Under the pieces are notes generated by a model. The model ran no database searches and was not told where the DNA came from. It worked only from the letters and a program-made list of their open reading frames with translations. Shown piece after piece: positions 42,212-50,044 of a stretch of DNA of 62,257 nt. Numbering within the stretch: position 1 is the stretch's first letter; the number at the start of each line of letters is the position of its first letter. This stretch comes from an uncultured Eubacteriales bacterium (lineage in GTDB: Bacteria; Bacillota; Clostridia; Christensenellales; Aristaeellaceae). The translations under genes were made by a program, and so were the position numbers. The DNA lies in the NCBI GenBank assembly GCA_902761755.1, contig CACWLP010000010.1:1-62257 (forward strand), given 5' to 3'.

Positions 42212-44335
42212 TCACTCCGTTCCCTGCGGTAATTCAAAAGTGACCTTTACCGTATCTCCGGGCTTGGCATAGCCGCCCGCCGCCGGCGATTGCCGGGCCG
42301 CCAGGCCGCTGCCGCTCACTTCCATTTCCAGGCCCCGCTGCCGGATGCGCCGCCCGGCCTCCACCATGGAAAGGCCCCGCACGTCCGGCACCGTCACCAG
42401 CTCCACCGCCTCCAGGGGCTGGCCCTGGAAGGTATAGAGCATCACGGTGCCGCCGGCGCGCATCTGCGCTCCCGCCGCCGGGGACTGGGCGGTGACGACG
42501 GGGCTTTCCCCGTCCGTATCCGCCAGCAGCATTTCTTCGGCCAGCGCTTTCTTCGCTTCCGCCACCGTCATGCCCACCACGTCGGGCACGCTGACCCCGG
42601 GGGCCTGGGTGGCCTTGGGGTCCTGCCGGGGCACGCCCAGCACCGGAAGCGCCTCTTCCAGGATCTGGGCCGCGAACGGCGCCGCCGTCACGCTGCCGTA
42701 ATCCACCGGCACCTGGGCCTCGTTCACCGTCACCAGCACCGCGATCCTGGGCTGGTCCGCCGGGGCGAATCCCAGGAAGGAGCCGATGTGCACGTTGCTC
42801 ACCACCCGGCCGTCCTTGTACACCTGGGCGGTGCCCGTCTTGCCCGCCACCCGGTAGCCCGCCACCGCGCCGTTGCGCCCGCCGCCGTTCTCCACCACGT
42901 TTTCCAATAGCCTGCGCATCACCGCGCTGGTTTCCTCGTGAATGGGCGTGGCCGCTACCCGGGGCTGGGTCCGCTCCAGCACGTTCCCGTTTTCGTCCAG
43001 GATCTCCTGAACGATGTAGGGCCGCATCAGCCGCCCGCCGTTCACCACCGCGCAGCCCGCGGTGATCAGCTGCAGCGGCGTCACCGCCACGCTCTGGCCA
43101 AAGCCGATCCGCGCCAGGTCCACGTTCTTTACCCTGTCGGCCCGGATCAGGATGCCGGCGCTTTCCCCCGGCAGCTCGATCCCCGTCCTGACCCCCAGCC
43201 CGAAAGCGCGCAGATACCGGTAGAAGGTGTCGGCGCCCATCCGCAGGGCCAGGGTGACGAACACGGGGTTGCAGGAATTTGCCAGTCCCTGGGTCAGCGT
43301 CTCGTGGCCGTGGCTGTTCTTCCAGCAGCGGATCCTGTCCCCGTCCACGGTGATCGATCCGCTGCAGTTGAAGGTGTCGCTCAGCGCCGCGGCGCCGCAG
43401 TCCAGCGCGGCGGCGCAGGTGATCATCTTGAAGGTGGAGCCGGGCTCGTACACGTCCGTGACCGCCGTGATGCGCATCAGCTCCTGCAGCTTTTCCACGT
43501 CGTCCCGGGGCGGATCGTTGGGGTCGTAATCCGGCTTCATGCACAGCGCCAGGATGGCCCCGGTGTTCACGTCCATGACGATGCACTGCACCGCCTTGGC
43601 GCCGTTTACCTCCAGGCATTCCCGCATGGCCTTTTCCACGATGCCCTGGATGGCCGCGTCCACCGTCAGCCGCACCGTGCCGCCGTTTTCCGGGGGCACA
43701 TAGGCCGTTTTCCCGTCGGGCAGCAGCCGCGCCCTGGCGTCCACCTCCCGCCGGAGAGACCCGGCCTTCCCCTGCAAAAGCGTATCGTACCGGCTTTCCA
43801 GCCCGCTCTGGCCCTGGGCGTCGATGTTGGTCAGGCCCAGCACCTGGGTGAGGAAGGCGCCCTTGGGATACCAGCGGCGGCTGTCCTCCTCAAAGCTCAG
43901 CCCCTGCAGCAGCGCCGGCTGCTCCCGGAGCATCTGCCGGAGCAGATCCACCGTTTCCCGGGACGCTTGCCTTTTGAGGATCACCGAGGCGTACGCCTTG
44001 TTTTCCACCCGGGCGCGGATCCTCTCCGCGTCGGTTTCCAGCGCCGAGGCCACGGCCTTGGCGAAGGCCGCCGGGTCCGCGATCAGCCGGGGGTTCGCCG
44101 TGACCGCATAGGCCCCGGCGGACAGGACGAGCACGCTGCCCGTCCGGTCCTGGATCTGCCCCCGGCGGGGAGATACGATGCCTTCCCGGGTCCACTGCTT
44201 CACGCCGCGCTCCGTCAGCATTTCCCCCTGAAACAGGGTTAAGCTGCCGATGCGCACGCCAACCAGACAGAATAACAGCGTGAGCACCGCCAGCATCGCA
44301 AGCAGTCTTTTTCTGATCAGGATCGTCCCGCGCAT
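42212..44335 (-). CDS. Class B penicillin-binding protein with PASTA domains (SpoVD/FtsI)
   Basis: A 707-residue transpeptidase: N-terminal transmembrane helix (about 10-30), PBP dimerisation domain (SPRRGQIQDRTGSVL), transpeptidase, then two PASTA domains (VSVPDVVGMTVAEAKKALAE and VTVPDVRGLSMVEAGRRIRQ). Active-site motifs are EPGSTFKM (SxxK), ANSCNP (SxN) and AGKTGTAQVY (KTG). PASTA repeats are typical of Firmicute SpoVD and division PBP2 proteins; one gene may serve both roles here. It lies between the FtsL-like gene and murE, the normal ftsI place. Confidence 0.94.
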   Translation of the reverse strand: MRGTILIRKRLLAMLAVLTLLFCLVGVRIGSLTLFQGEMLTERGVKQWTREGIVSPRRGQIQDRTGSVLVLSAGAYAVTANPRLIADPAAFAKAVASALETDAERIRARVENKAYASVILKRQASRETVDLLRQMLREQPALLQGLSFEEDSRRWYPKGAFLTQVLGLTNIDAQGQSGLESRYDTLLQGKAGSLRREVDARARLLPDGKTAYVPPENGGTVRLTVDAAIQGIVEKAMRECLEVNGAKAVQCIVMDVNTGAILALCMKPDYDPNDPPRDDVEKLQELMRITAVTDVYEPGSTFKMITCAAALDCGAAALSDTFNCSGSITVDGDRIRCWKNSHGHETLTQGLANSCNPVFVTLALRMGADTFYRYLRAFGLGVRTGIELPGESAGILIRADRVKNVDLARIGFGQSVAVTPLQLITAGCAVVNGGRLMRPYIVQEILDENGNVLERTQPRVAATPIHEETSAVMRRLLENVVENGGGRNGAVAGYRVAGKTGTAQVYKDGRVVSNVHIGSFLGFAPADQPRIAVLVTVNEAQVPVDYGSVTAAPFAAQILEEALPVLGVPRQDPKATQAPGVSVPDVVGMTVAEAKKALAEEMLLADTDGESPVVTAQSPAAGAQMRAGGTVMLYTFQGQPLEAVELVTVPDVRGLSMVEAGRRIRQRGLEMEVSGSGLAARQSPAAGGYAKPGDTVKVTFELPQGTE

Positions 44336-44365
44336 TCATTTCTCCCCCCGCGGGCAGCAGACGCG

Positions 44366-44896
44366 CTATCGGCTGCCTGTGATGATGCCCTCCGGCGGGG
44401 ACAAGGGGGAGTTTGCCGCCGCCGATACGGTTTGGTTGGTTTGGGTAAACTGGACCACCACGGGCACGGCTTCCACCCCGTAGGAGGAAATCATGCCCAG
44501 GTTCTTCATCGCCGCGTAACTGATCCGGGCCTGATCCCGGGCCAGGTCCACCTGCTTCTCCAGATCCCTGTTTTCCGCTGCGGTCTTCTGGATGGCTTCT
44601 TCCATGACGCCGCGGTCGCGGTTCAATCCGGCCTTGATGCTGAGGCGGCTGATGATCATGGCGCCGAAAAGCACCGCCAGCGCGCACAGGACCAGCGCCG
44701 CGTAGCGGACGGGCACGGTGGGGTGCCGCCGGGGCAGCGGAGCGACCCGCCCGGCATAGAAGGGCTGATGATCGTACAGCTCCGTGCAGCCCGCTTCCGA
44801 ATCCGGCAGCCGCACGTTGCTGCGCACGTTCATCCTGATGCCCGGCATGCCCTGCACGCCGGCAGAGGCATACTGCATCCGCCTTGCCTTCTGCAT
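44366..44896 (-). CDS. FtsL-like cell division protein
   Basis: A 176-residue bitopic protein with a 65-residue cytoplasmic N-terminus, one transmembrane helix (about 66-86, YAALVLCALAVLFGAMIISRL) and a short coiled coil (GVMEEAIQKTAAENRDLEKQVDLARDQ, split here by its heptads). The tail is low complexity. FtsL proteins diverge strongly, so the name rests on position between mraZ and the PBP and on topology. AAGGAGG is 8 bases before the ATG. Confidence 0.7.
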   Translation of the reverse strand: MQKARRMQYASAGVQGMPGIRMNVRSNVRLPDSEAGCTELYDHQPFYAGRVAPLPRRHPTVPVRYAALVLCALAVLFGAMIISRLSIKAGLNRDRGVMEEAIQKTAAENRDLEKQVDLARDQARISYAAMKNLGMISSYGVEAVPVVVQFTQTNQTVSAAANSPLSPPEGIITGSR

Positions 44897-44920
44897 CAGT
44901 TTATCCTCCTTTCCGGTTCG

Positions 44921-45478
44921 TTAGAACGATTGCTTCTTCTGAATTTCCGCGATCATGCCCAGCACGTCGTCGAAGGTCTCGTCGAAGTGGCGATCCTGTT
45001 CGCGGCTGACGCTGGCGGGCAGGATGCGCACGTGGGACACCGCGCCGTTCACATCCACTTCCCTGGCGTCGCCCAGCCGCCAGGCCCTGATCTTCTGGGG
45101 CAGCAGCAGCCGCCCCTGGGCGTCGGATTCACAGTCTGCGAAGCTGTATTTGCTGAACTGATCCACCAGCGGCTGCAGCCGCGCGTCGATGGCCAGCAGG
45201 GAAAGCAATTCATCCCGCCGCTTGATCCAGCCTTCGATGGGATAGAGGGCCACGGCCTTGAAATCCGGCGTGGGGCACACGGCGAACCGGCTGCCCAGCG
45301 GCTCCCGGAAGGACGCCGGGATGATCATGCGGCCTTTGGCGTCGATGCCGTGGGTGTAGCTGCCCAGGAACCCGAGGAACGGAAGCGTTCCGCTCCCGCC
45401 GTCCCGGTCCGCGGCGGCTGCGTTCTTTTCGTCTGCGCCGGTCTGCCCGTTCAGACGGTTCTCCTGCTCGTCCGCCAC
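44921..45478 (-). CDS. mraZ: MraZ transcriptional regulator of the dcw cluster
   Basis: A 185-residue protein with two SpoVT/AbrB-like MraZ modules: GSYTHGIDAKGRMIIPASFRE and the second DAQGRLLLPQKIR with the DxxGR signature. MraZ binds its own promoter. It carries about 33 extra N-terminal residues (acidic, Asn/Ala-rich) compared with the usual 140-150-residue form. GTG 45478 is preferred because AGGGG lies 8 bases upstream; GTG 45511 is an alternative that would place the start inside candidate operator repeats. rsmH, normally next, is missing. Confidence 0.9.
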   Translation of the reverse strand: MADEQENRLNGQTGADEKNAAAADRDGGSGTLPFLGFLGSYTHGIDAKGRMIIPASFREPLGSRFAVCPTPDFKAVALYPIEGWIKRRDELLSLLAIDARLQPLVDQFSKYSFADCESDAQGRLLLPQKIRAWRLGDAREVDVNGAVSHVRILPASVSREQDRHFDETFDDVLGMIAEIQKKQSF

Positions 45479-45486
45479 GTTTTCAT

Positions 45487-45530
45487 CCCCTATCTGCCAC
45501 AAATTCCCCACTTCTGTGAATGCGTCCCCA
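45487..45530 (-). promoter_or_regulatory. Candidate MraZ boxes
   Basis: On the minus strand TGGGG occurs at 45530-45526 and 45510-45506, with the degenerate copies TGGCA at 45499-45495 and GGGG at 45490-45487. The spacing follows roughly one or two helical turns, as in known MraZ operators of TGGG[AG] repeats just after the promoter. Confidence 0.5.
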
Positions 45531-45559
45531 TTTTACGGCACTTTTTTGGTCCTTGTCAA
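45530..45559 (-). promoter_or_regulatory. Promoter of the dcw cluster (PmraZ)
   Basis: Minus strand TTGACA (45554-45559), 18-base spacer, TAAAAT (45530-45535), about 50 bases before the mraZ start codon, with candidate MraZ boxes directly downstream. Confidence 0.8.
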
Positions 45560-45655
45560 GACTTGCGCAAAATGCCCTTTCCGGCTTTGGGAAACAATTA
45601 CGACATAATTCCTTCTTTTTTTCTTTACATTTTGCTTTTTTGGCCGATTTTTCAC

Positions 45656-45699
45656 ACAAAAACAGGGGGAACATACTTTCGCATCCCCCCTGTTTTTGT
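45656..45699. terminator. Bidirectional terminator insulating the dcw promoter
   Basis: ACAAAAACAGGGGG and CCCCCCTGTTTTTGT form a long stem with A and T tracts on either side, about 100 bases upstream of PmraZ. The rest of the 45512-45946 gap is AT-rich and has no convincing frame. Confidence 0.8.
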
Positions 45700-45864
45700 C
45701 TATTTGTACTATATTCGTGTTTTGTATTTATTTATTATGTACAAATTTCATTTTAAGTTTTTGCGTTCTCCTTTTGGGAAAATGTAACACAATGTTTATA
45801 AATGGGCGCAAATCTGATCCGGACGAACGATTTGCCCACTTTTGGGCACGTAACAGGCCAAAAC

Positions 45865-45893
45865 GAAAAAAACAGCGGCCTGAACAGCCGCTG
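45865..45893 (-). terminator. Terminator of the zinc-ribbon/metallophosphoesterase operon
   Basis: Minus strand CAGCGGC-TGTTCAG-GCCGCTG followed by TTTTTTT, 54 bases after the phosphoesterase stop. Confidence 0.85.
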
Positions 45894-45946
45894 CTGTGGG
45901 CGCGTCCGCCCGCGGTGCGCCCCGGGAAGGGACGCCTCTCCCTTTT

Positions 45947-46633
45947 CTATGGCAGGCGGTACACCCGGAAACCCAGCCCGTCGCAGGATACGCAATGATA
46001 CCGGATGCCCCGGATCTCCCCCGTCACCGCGCCGTGGAGGGACGCGCCGTGGAGATGCCCGTACACCACGTCGTCCGGGGCATACGCTTCCAACATCCTG
46101 GACAGGGACGTTTCCGCGCCGCCTTCCCCCAGGGGCGGATAATGGCACATCACGATCAGCCGCCTGCCGCCCAGGGCCTTGGCCCGCTGCAGGCTCATTT
46201 CCATCCGCTGCAGCTCCCGGCGATAGATCTTTTCATCCTCCGCCGCGGCGCCCTCCCCCGGCAGCGTCCAGCCCCGGGTGCCGCAGATCACGGTATCCTC
46301 CAGCCGCAGCGCGTCGTTCTGCACCGCGTACATCCCCGGCGGCAGCATTTCCCGGAGCCGCGTGATCCCCGGCCACCAGTAATCGTGGTTGCCCCGGAGC
46401 AATACCTTCTTCCCCGGCAGCTCCCCGATGGCGCGCAGATCCTCCATCGCATCCTGGGCCTGCATGGCCCAGCTGATGTCCCCGGGAAGGAGCACCGCGT
46501 CCTCCGCCCCAACCCTGGCGCGCCAATCCGCCCGGATCTTTTCAAAGTGCCCCTCCCAATGGGGGCCGAAAACATCCATGGGCTTATCGTCGCCGCCGGG
46601 CAGGTGCAGATCGCCGATCGCGTATACGTTCAC
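45947..46633 (-). CDS. Metallophosphoesterase
   Basis: A 228-residue calcineurin-like phosphoesterase. Metal-ligand motifs are in order: YAIGDLHLPGG (D-x-H), LPGDISW (GD), LLRGNHDYWW (GNHD), VMCHYPPLGEG (H) and YGHLHGASLHG (GHxH). Similar to the YkuE/COG1768 type of predicted phosphohydrolases of unknown substrate. Its ATG touches the stop codon of the upstream zinc-ribbon gene, implying coupling. Confidence 0.88.
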   Translation of the reverse strand: MNVYAIGDLHLPGGDDKPMDVFGPHWEGHFEKIRADWRARVGAEDAVLLPGDISWAMQAQDAMEDLRAIGELPGKKVLLRGNHDYWWPGITRLREMLPPGMYAVQNDALRLEDTVICGTRGWTLPGEGAAAEDEKIYRRELQRMEMSLQRAKALGGRRLIVMCHYPPLGEGGAETSLSRMLEAYAPDDVVYGHLHGASLHGAVTGEIRGIRYHCVSCDGLGFRVYRLP

Positions 46634-47038
46634 TTATTCTTCTTCTTCCTCGTCTTCGTCCCCTTCGGCTTCGTCCTCGCCCATTTCCTCCAGGGACAGA
46701 TCGTTTTCGATTTCGTCGTACTCCCGCTGGGGGATGTCCTCGTCGATTTCGGGGATGATCTCATCCATGCCGCTGACGGGATCGATGCCCAGGCTGGCCT
46801 CGTCCACCGGCTCTTCCTCCGCGTCGTCCTCGGCGCGGCCGGCATTGGCGTTCATTTCTTTCAGGCAGAACAGGCACACGTCCTTCCCCGGCAGGGCGGG
46901 CGCTTCGTTGCAGATGGTGCACATTTCGATTTCGTCCTGCTGCTTTTCGCCTTTCATTTCCCTTTTGCACACTTTGCAGTAGCCTTCTTCCGGCGCGATA
47001 TAATTCAATTCGCACCTGGGGCACTTGATCAGCCGCAT
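46634..47038 (-). CDS. Zinc-ribbon protein with acidic C-terminus
   Basis: A 134-residue protein. The N-terminal half has three CxxC-type pairs (IKCPRCEL, YCKVCKRE, MCTICNEA and VCLFCLKE), forming one or two zinc ribbons. The C-terminal half is highly acidic and ends in Asp/Glu runs, probably unstructured. ATG 47038 has GGAGG 7 bases upstream. It is the first gene of a two-gene operon with the phosphoesterase. Possibly a nucleic-acid or RNase-associated adaptor; no specific function can be assigned. Confidence 0.75.
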   Translation of the reverse strand: MRLIKCPRCELNYIAPEEGYCKVCKREMKGEKQQDEIEMCTICNEAPALPGKDVCLFCLKEMNANAGRAEDDAEEEPVDEASLGIDPVSGMDEIIPEIDEDIPQREYDEIENDLSLEEMGEDEAEGDEDEEEEE

Positions 47039-47097
47039 GGCATTTCCTCCGTTTCTCGCCTGCCAGGGATTCCCATGGCAGCGTACTGGCATTTTCG

Positions 47098-47126
47098 TTG
47101 ACGCGAATGGTTTCAGAGTTTACGAT
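47098..47126 (+). promoter_or_regulatory. Promoter of the CAP-domain gene
   Basis: TTGACG (47098-47103), 17-base spacer, TACGAT (47121-47126), 45 bases before the ATG. Confidence 0.65.
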
Positions 47127-47170
47127 TTAATTACGGTATGTCATATTTTCTTAACAAAGGAGGACCTCAC

Positions 47171-47785
47171 ATGAAACGAATCATCCGTATCCTGGCCGTG
47201 CTGGCGCTGCTGTGCCTGAGCGCGGCGGCCCTGGCGTCCCGGGCGCCCACATCCCAGTTCGGTTACCGCGGCTGGCCCTACCGGCAGCCCGGCTGCGCGT
47301 CGCAGCCTGCCCGTCCGGCGGCCACGAAAGCCCCGTCCGGCGGCGCTGCGGCTTCCCCCACGGAAGCCCCCTTAGTAAGCAGGGGTGATTATACTACAAT
47401 ATCCCTGTCCGCGCAAGAGCAAAAAGTATGGAATTTGCTCAACGAGGACCGGCAGAAAAACGGCCTGTCTCCCCTGCCTCTGGATGAGGAGCTGTGCCGC
47501 CTGGCGCGCCTCAAATCCGACGACATGCGGGACGGGGGCTACTTTGCCCACGAATCCCCCACTTACGGCCGCGCCGCCGATATGCTCAGGCGGTTTGATT
47601 ACAGCTTCCGGGGCGTGGGCGAGAACATCGCCCACCACGCCACCGTGGAAAAGGCCGACGCCGCCTTCATGAGCAGCAGCGGCCACCGGCAGAACATCCT
47701 GGGCCGCCAGTGGACGAAGGTGGGCGTCGGCGTCAGTATCGACAGAAACGGCTTCGTTTATGTGACGCAGCTATTCGTTCGATAA
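47171..47785 (+). CDS. Secreted CAP/SCP-domain protein (YkwD-like)
   Basis: A 204-residue exported protein with a signal peptide (about 1-23), a Pro/Ala/Ser linker and a CAP domain from about residue 75. It matches the bacterial YkwD branch: VWNLLNEDRQKNGLSPLPLDEELCRLAR, SDDMRDGGYFAHESP, GVGENIAHH and SSGHRQNILGRQWTKVGVGV. The tetrad residues His and Glu of CAP proteins are visible. YkwD-like proteins are wall- or spore-coat associated with unclear activity. AAAGGAGG precedes the ATG. Transcribed alone. Confidence 0.9.
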   Translation: MKRIIRILAVLALLCLSAAALASRAPTSQFGYRGWPYRQPGCASQPARPAATKAPSGGAAASPTEAPLVSRGDYTTISLSAQEQKVWNLLNEDRQKNGLSPLPLDEELCRLARLKSDDMRDGGYFAHESPTYGRAADMLRRFDYSFRGVGENIAHHATVEKADAAFMSSSGHRQNILGRQWTKVGVGVSIDRNGFVYVTQLFVR

Positions 47786-47864
47786 AACCGGGTAATGCCA
47801 GGAAGGAGTTTCGGGGAATGCGCTCTTATGTTCGGAAGAAAGAGCGTACTCCCCCTTTCTTTTT

Positions 47865-48107
47865 TTACCGTTTCCTCATCACGTGCTTCAGCGCGGCGCG
47901 GTTCGTCTGGGTTTCCTTCCGCCTTGCCACGGCTGCTTCCCGGCCGTTCCATGTTCTCTCCTCTCCCACGGTCATTTCCCGCATCCGGCTTTCTTCCTGG
48001 CGAACGCCCCGCAGCGCCGCGCCGCCGGTCATGGCCCTGGGAGGCATGGCGGGCAAAAGCGCCGCCTCCTCGATGTTCAGCGCGGTCCGGTTGGCTTCCT
48101 TCTCCAT
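47865..48107 (-). CDS. Small hypothetical protein
   Basis: An 80-residue hydrophilic, Arg/Ala-rich protein without a recognised domain. Support comes from AAGGAGG 7 bases before ATG 48107 and its position as the only frame between the CAP gene (convergent) and the terminator of the next unit. The C-terminus is strongly basic (RNRAALKHVMRKR-like). Function unknown. Confidence 0.5.
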   Translation of the reverse strand: MEKEANRTALNIEEAALLPAMPPRAMTGGAALRGVRQEESRMREMTVGEERTWNGREAAVARRKETQTNRAALKHVMRKR

Positions 48108-48160
48108 CCCGATCCCTCCTTTTTGCTGCATCCTATGCGCTTTTCCCAAAATCCGTGCGT

Positions 48161-48189
48161 AAAAAAAGCCCCCGCTTTTCAGCAGGGGC
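48161..48189 (-). terminator. Terminator of the GNAT-like gene
   Basis: Minus strand GCCCCTGCT-GAAA-AGCGGGGGC followed by TTTTTTT, 15 bases after the stop. Confidence 0.85.
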
Positions 48190-48203
48190 GTACAAAATGC
48201 CGT

Positions 48204-49322
48204 TCATTCTTCCAACAGGCTTTTTTCGTACTGGCGGTAAGTGCGGTAGCGATGGGCGGCCATCAGCTGGGTATTGGCGATGGAGGACACGCTGGTTTCA
48301 TCCACCACGGAGCCTTCGGCCCACCGGATGCCCAGATCCCGGGCGCCGGAGAGCACTTCGTAGAACATGGCGGCGTTGACGGCCTTGCGCTGGTATTCCG
48401 GCACCACGAACTGCATATTGCACCGCAAACCGTCGATCTTTTTCCTGCCCAGCAGGTAAATCAGCCAGCCGAAGGGCAGCACATGGCCGCGCATTTTTTT
48501 CAGCACCTGGTTGTAGTCCGGGAAAGCCACCACCAGGCCGATGGGCCGGTTCCCCGCGAAAGCCATCACGGTCGTTTCGGGGCGGTAGATGGTTTTCAGG
48601 TTTTTGACCTCCCGGGACGCGTCCTCGAAGGTGGGCACGATCATTTCCCATTCCGGCGGGAACGCCTCGCGGATCACCCGCACCGCGTCCTTGAGCACCT
48701 GATCCTGATTGTCCTTGCGCAGCGTCACGTGCTCCACCCGGAAGCCGAAGCGCTGCTTCACCCGGGGCACGATCTCCTCCAGGCCGCGGCCGTCCGCCTC
48801 TTCCATCTTCACGAAGTAAGCGAAGAAATCCCGGTGCTTTTTGAAGCCGTATTTTTCAAAATACTCGGCGTAATAGGCCGGGTTATAGGCGTTGAGCATC
48901 ACGGGCGTTTCGTCGAAGCCCTCCACCAGCATGCCCTTGGTGAACACCTCGATGCCCCCGGAGGAGGGGCCCATCACGGTCTCCATGCCCTCGTCCCGCA
49001 GGAAAGCGCAGGCCGCGTCCAGGGCCGCCCGGGCGTAATCCATCTTCGGGGCGCATTCAAACAGGCCGATGTACCCCTGCTTGATCCCCAGGCGCTCGTT
49101 GAGCCTTTCGTCGATGCCCGCCATCACCCGGGCCACGGGCTGATCCCCGTCGTACACCAGGAAGAAGCGGCGGGGGTTCGTCTTTTTCCGGCACAGGCTC
49201 CTGATCTGCCGGCTGATCAGCGGCGGCACCCAATGTGGGTCGTCTTTATACAGCGTAAAGGGCAGCTTCACAAAAGGACGCATGGAGCGCTTGTTGGCCT
49301 CCAGAATTTCCACATGGATCAA
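48204..49322 (-). CDS. GNAT-superfamily protein (YghO-like)
   Basis: A 372-residue cytoplasmic protein. The N-terminal FVKLPFTLYKDDPHWVPPL is the hallmark of a conserved family of acyl-CoA N-acyltransferase-fold proteins that includes YghO; the central ARAALDAACAFLRDEGMETVMGP and the C-terminal QFVVPEYQRKAVNAAMFYE fit a GNAT core. The substrate is unknown. No ATG is available near the start. TTG 49322 is preferred because AGGGAGG is 8 bases upstream; TTG 49328 is the alternative. It has its own terminator. Confidence 0.75.
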   Translation of the reverse strand: MIHVEILEANKRSMRPFVKLPFTLYKDDPHWVPPLISRQIRSLCRKKTNPRRFFLVYDGDQPVARVMAGIDERLNERLGIKQGYIGLFECAPKMDYARAALDAACAFLRDEGMETVMGPSSGGIEVFTKGMLVEGFDETPVMLNAYNPAYYAEYFEKYGFKKHRDFFAYFVKMEEADGRGLEEIVPRVKQRFGFRVEHVTLRKDNQDQVLKDAVRVIREAFPPEWEMIVPTFEDASREVKNLKTIYRPETTVMAFAGNRPIGLVVAFPDYNQVLKKMRGHVLPFGWLIYLLGRKKIDGLRCNMQFVVPEYQRKAVNAAMFYEVLSGARDLGIRWAEGSVVDETSVSSIANTQLMAAHRYRTYRQYEKSLLEE

Positions 49323-49386
49323 CGGCAATCCCTCCCTCGGCAGGGTCTTTTGATTTATTGATTATAGCATACCGGCGGCGTTTTGT

Positions 49387-49416
49387 CAAAAAAAGGGACG
49401 CCCCTCACGGGGCATC
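49387..49416 (-). terminator. Terminator of the lon-engB operon
   Basis: Minus strand GATGCCCC-GTGA-GGGGCGTC followed by CCTTTTTTT; the stem overlaps the engB stop codon. Confidence 0.8.
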
Positions 49417-50019
49417 CGCTGTGTTTTCTGTGTTTTCTCCCAGGGCCGCTTCCAGTTTTTCCAGCAGCTGCTCCCGTCCGTCCCCCGTTTCCGAAGAATA
49501 GCAGATCACCTGCCAGGGCTGCACCTGCATCTGTCGGCAGATGGGAGCCAGCTGCTTCATCCGCGCGCCGCGGGAGATTTTGTCCGCCTTCGTGGCCACC
49601 ACCAGGAAGGGCAGCCCCATGGCCCGCAGGAATTCGTTCATCTGCAGGTCGTCCCGGGTGGGCTCGTGCCGGATGTCCACCAGATGCAGCGTCAGTTTGA
49701 GCGCCGCGGTCTCCCGGAAATATTTTTCCATCATGGCGCCCCAGCGCTGCTTTTCCTGCTTGTCCACCTTGGCGAAGCCGTACCCCGGCAGGTCCACCAG
49801 ATGAAAGCTGCCGTTCAAAAGGAACAAATTGATCAGCCGGGTCTTCCCCGGGGTGGCGCTGGTTTTCGCCAGGGCCTTACGGCGGCACAGGCTGTTGATG
49901 AGCGAGGATTTCCCCACGTTGCTCTTCCCCGCCACGGCGATCTGGGGAAGCGCAGGCGTGGGGTCTGCATACACGCTCATGCTGGTCACGAATTCCGCGG
50001 ATTTGATTTCCATTGGCAT
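49405..50019 (-). CDS. engB: Ribosome biogenesis GTPase EngB/YsxC
   Basis: A 204-residue TRAFAC GTPase needed for 50S assembly. The G1 loop AGKSNVGKSSLIN, the G2 region SATPGKTRLINLF, G3 DLPGYGFAKV, G4 TKADKI and G5 YSSETGDG are all present. It follows lon by 25 bases, the arrangement found in Bacillus (lonA-ysxC). Confidence 0.95.
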   Translation of the reverse strand: MPMEIKSAEFVTSMSVYADPTPALPQIAVAGKSNVGKSSLINSLCRRKALAKTSATPGKTRLINLFLLNGSFHLVDLPGYGFAKVDKQEKQRWGAMMEKYFRETAALKLTLHLVDIRHEPTRDDLQMNEFLRAMGLPFLVVATKADKISRGARMKQLAPICRQMQVQPWQVICYSSETGDGREQLLEKLEAALGENTENTADAP

Positions 50020-50044
50020 GCTCTCTTTCGTATCCCGGAGGGCG

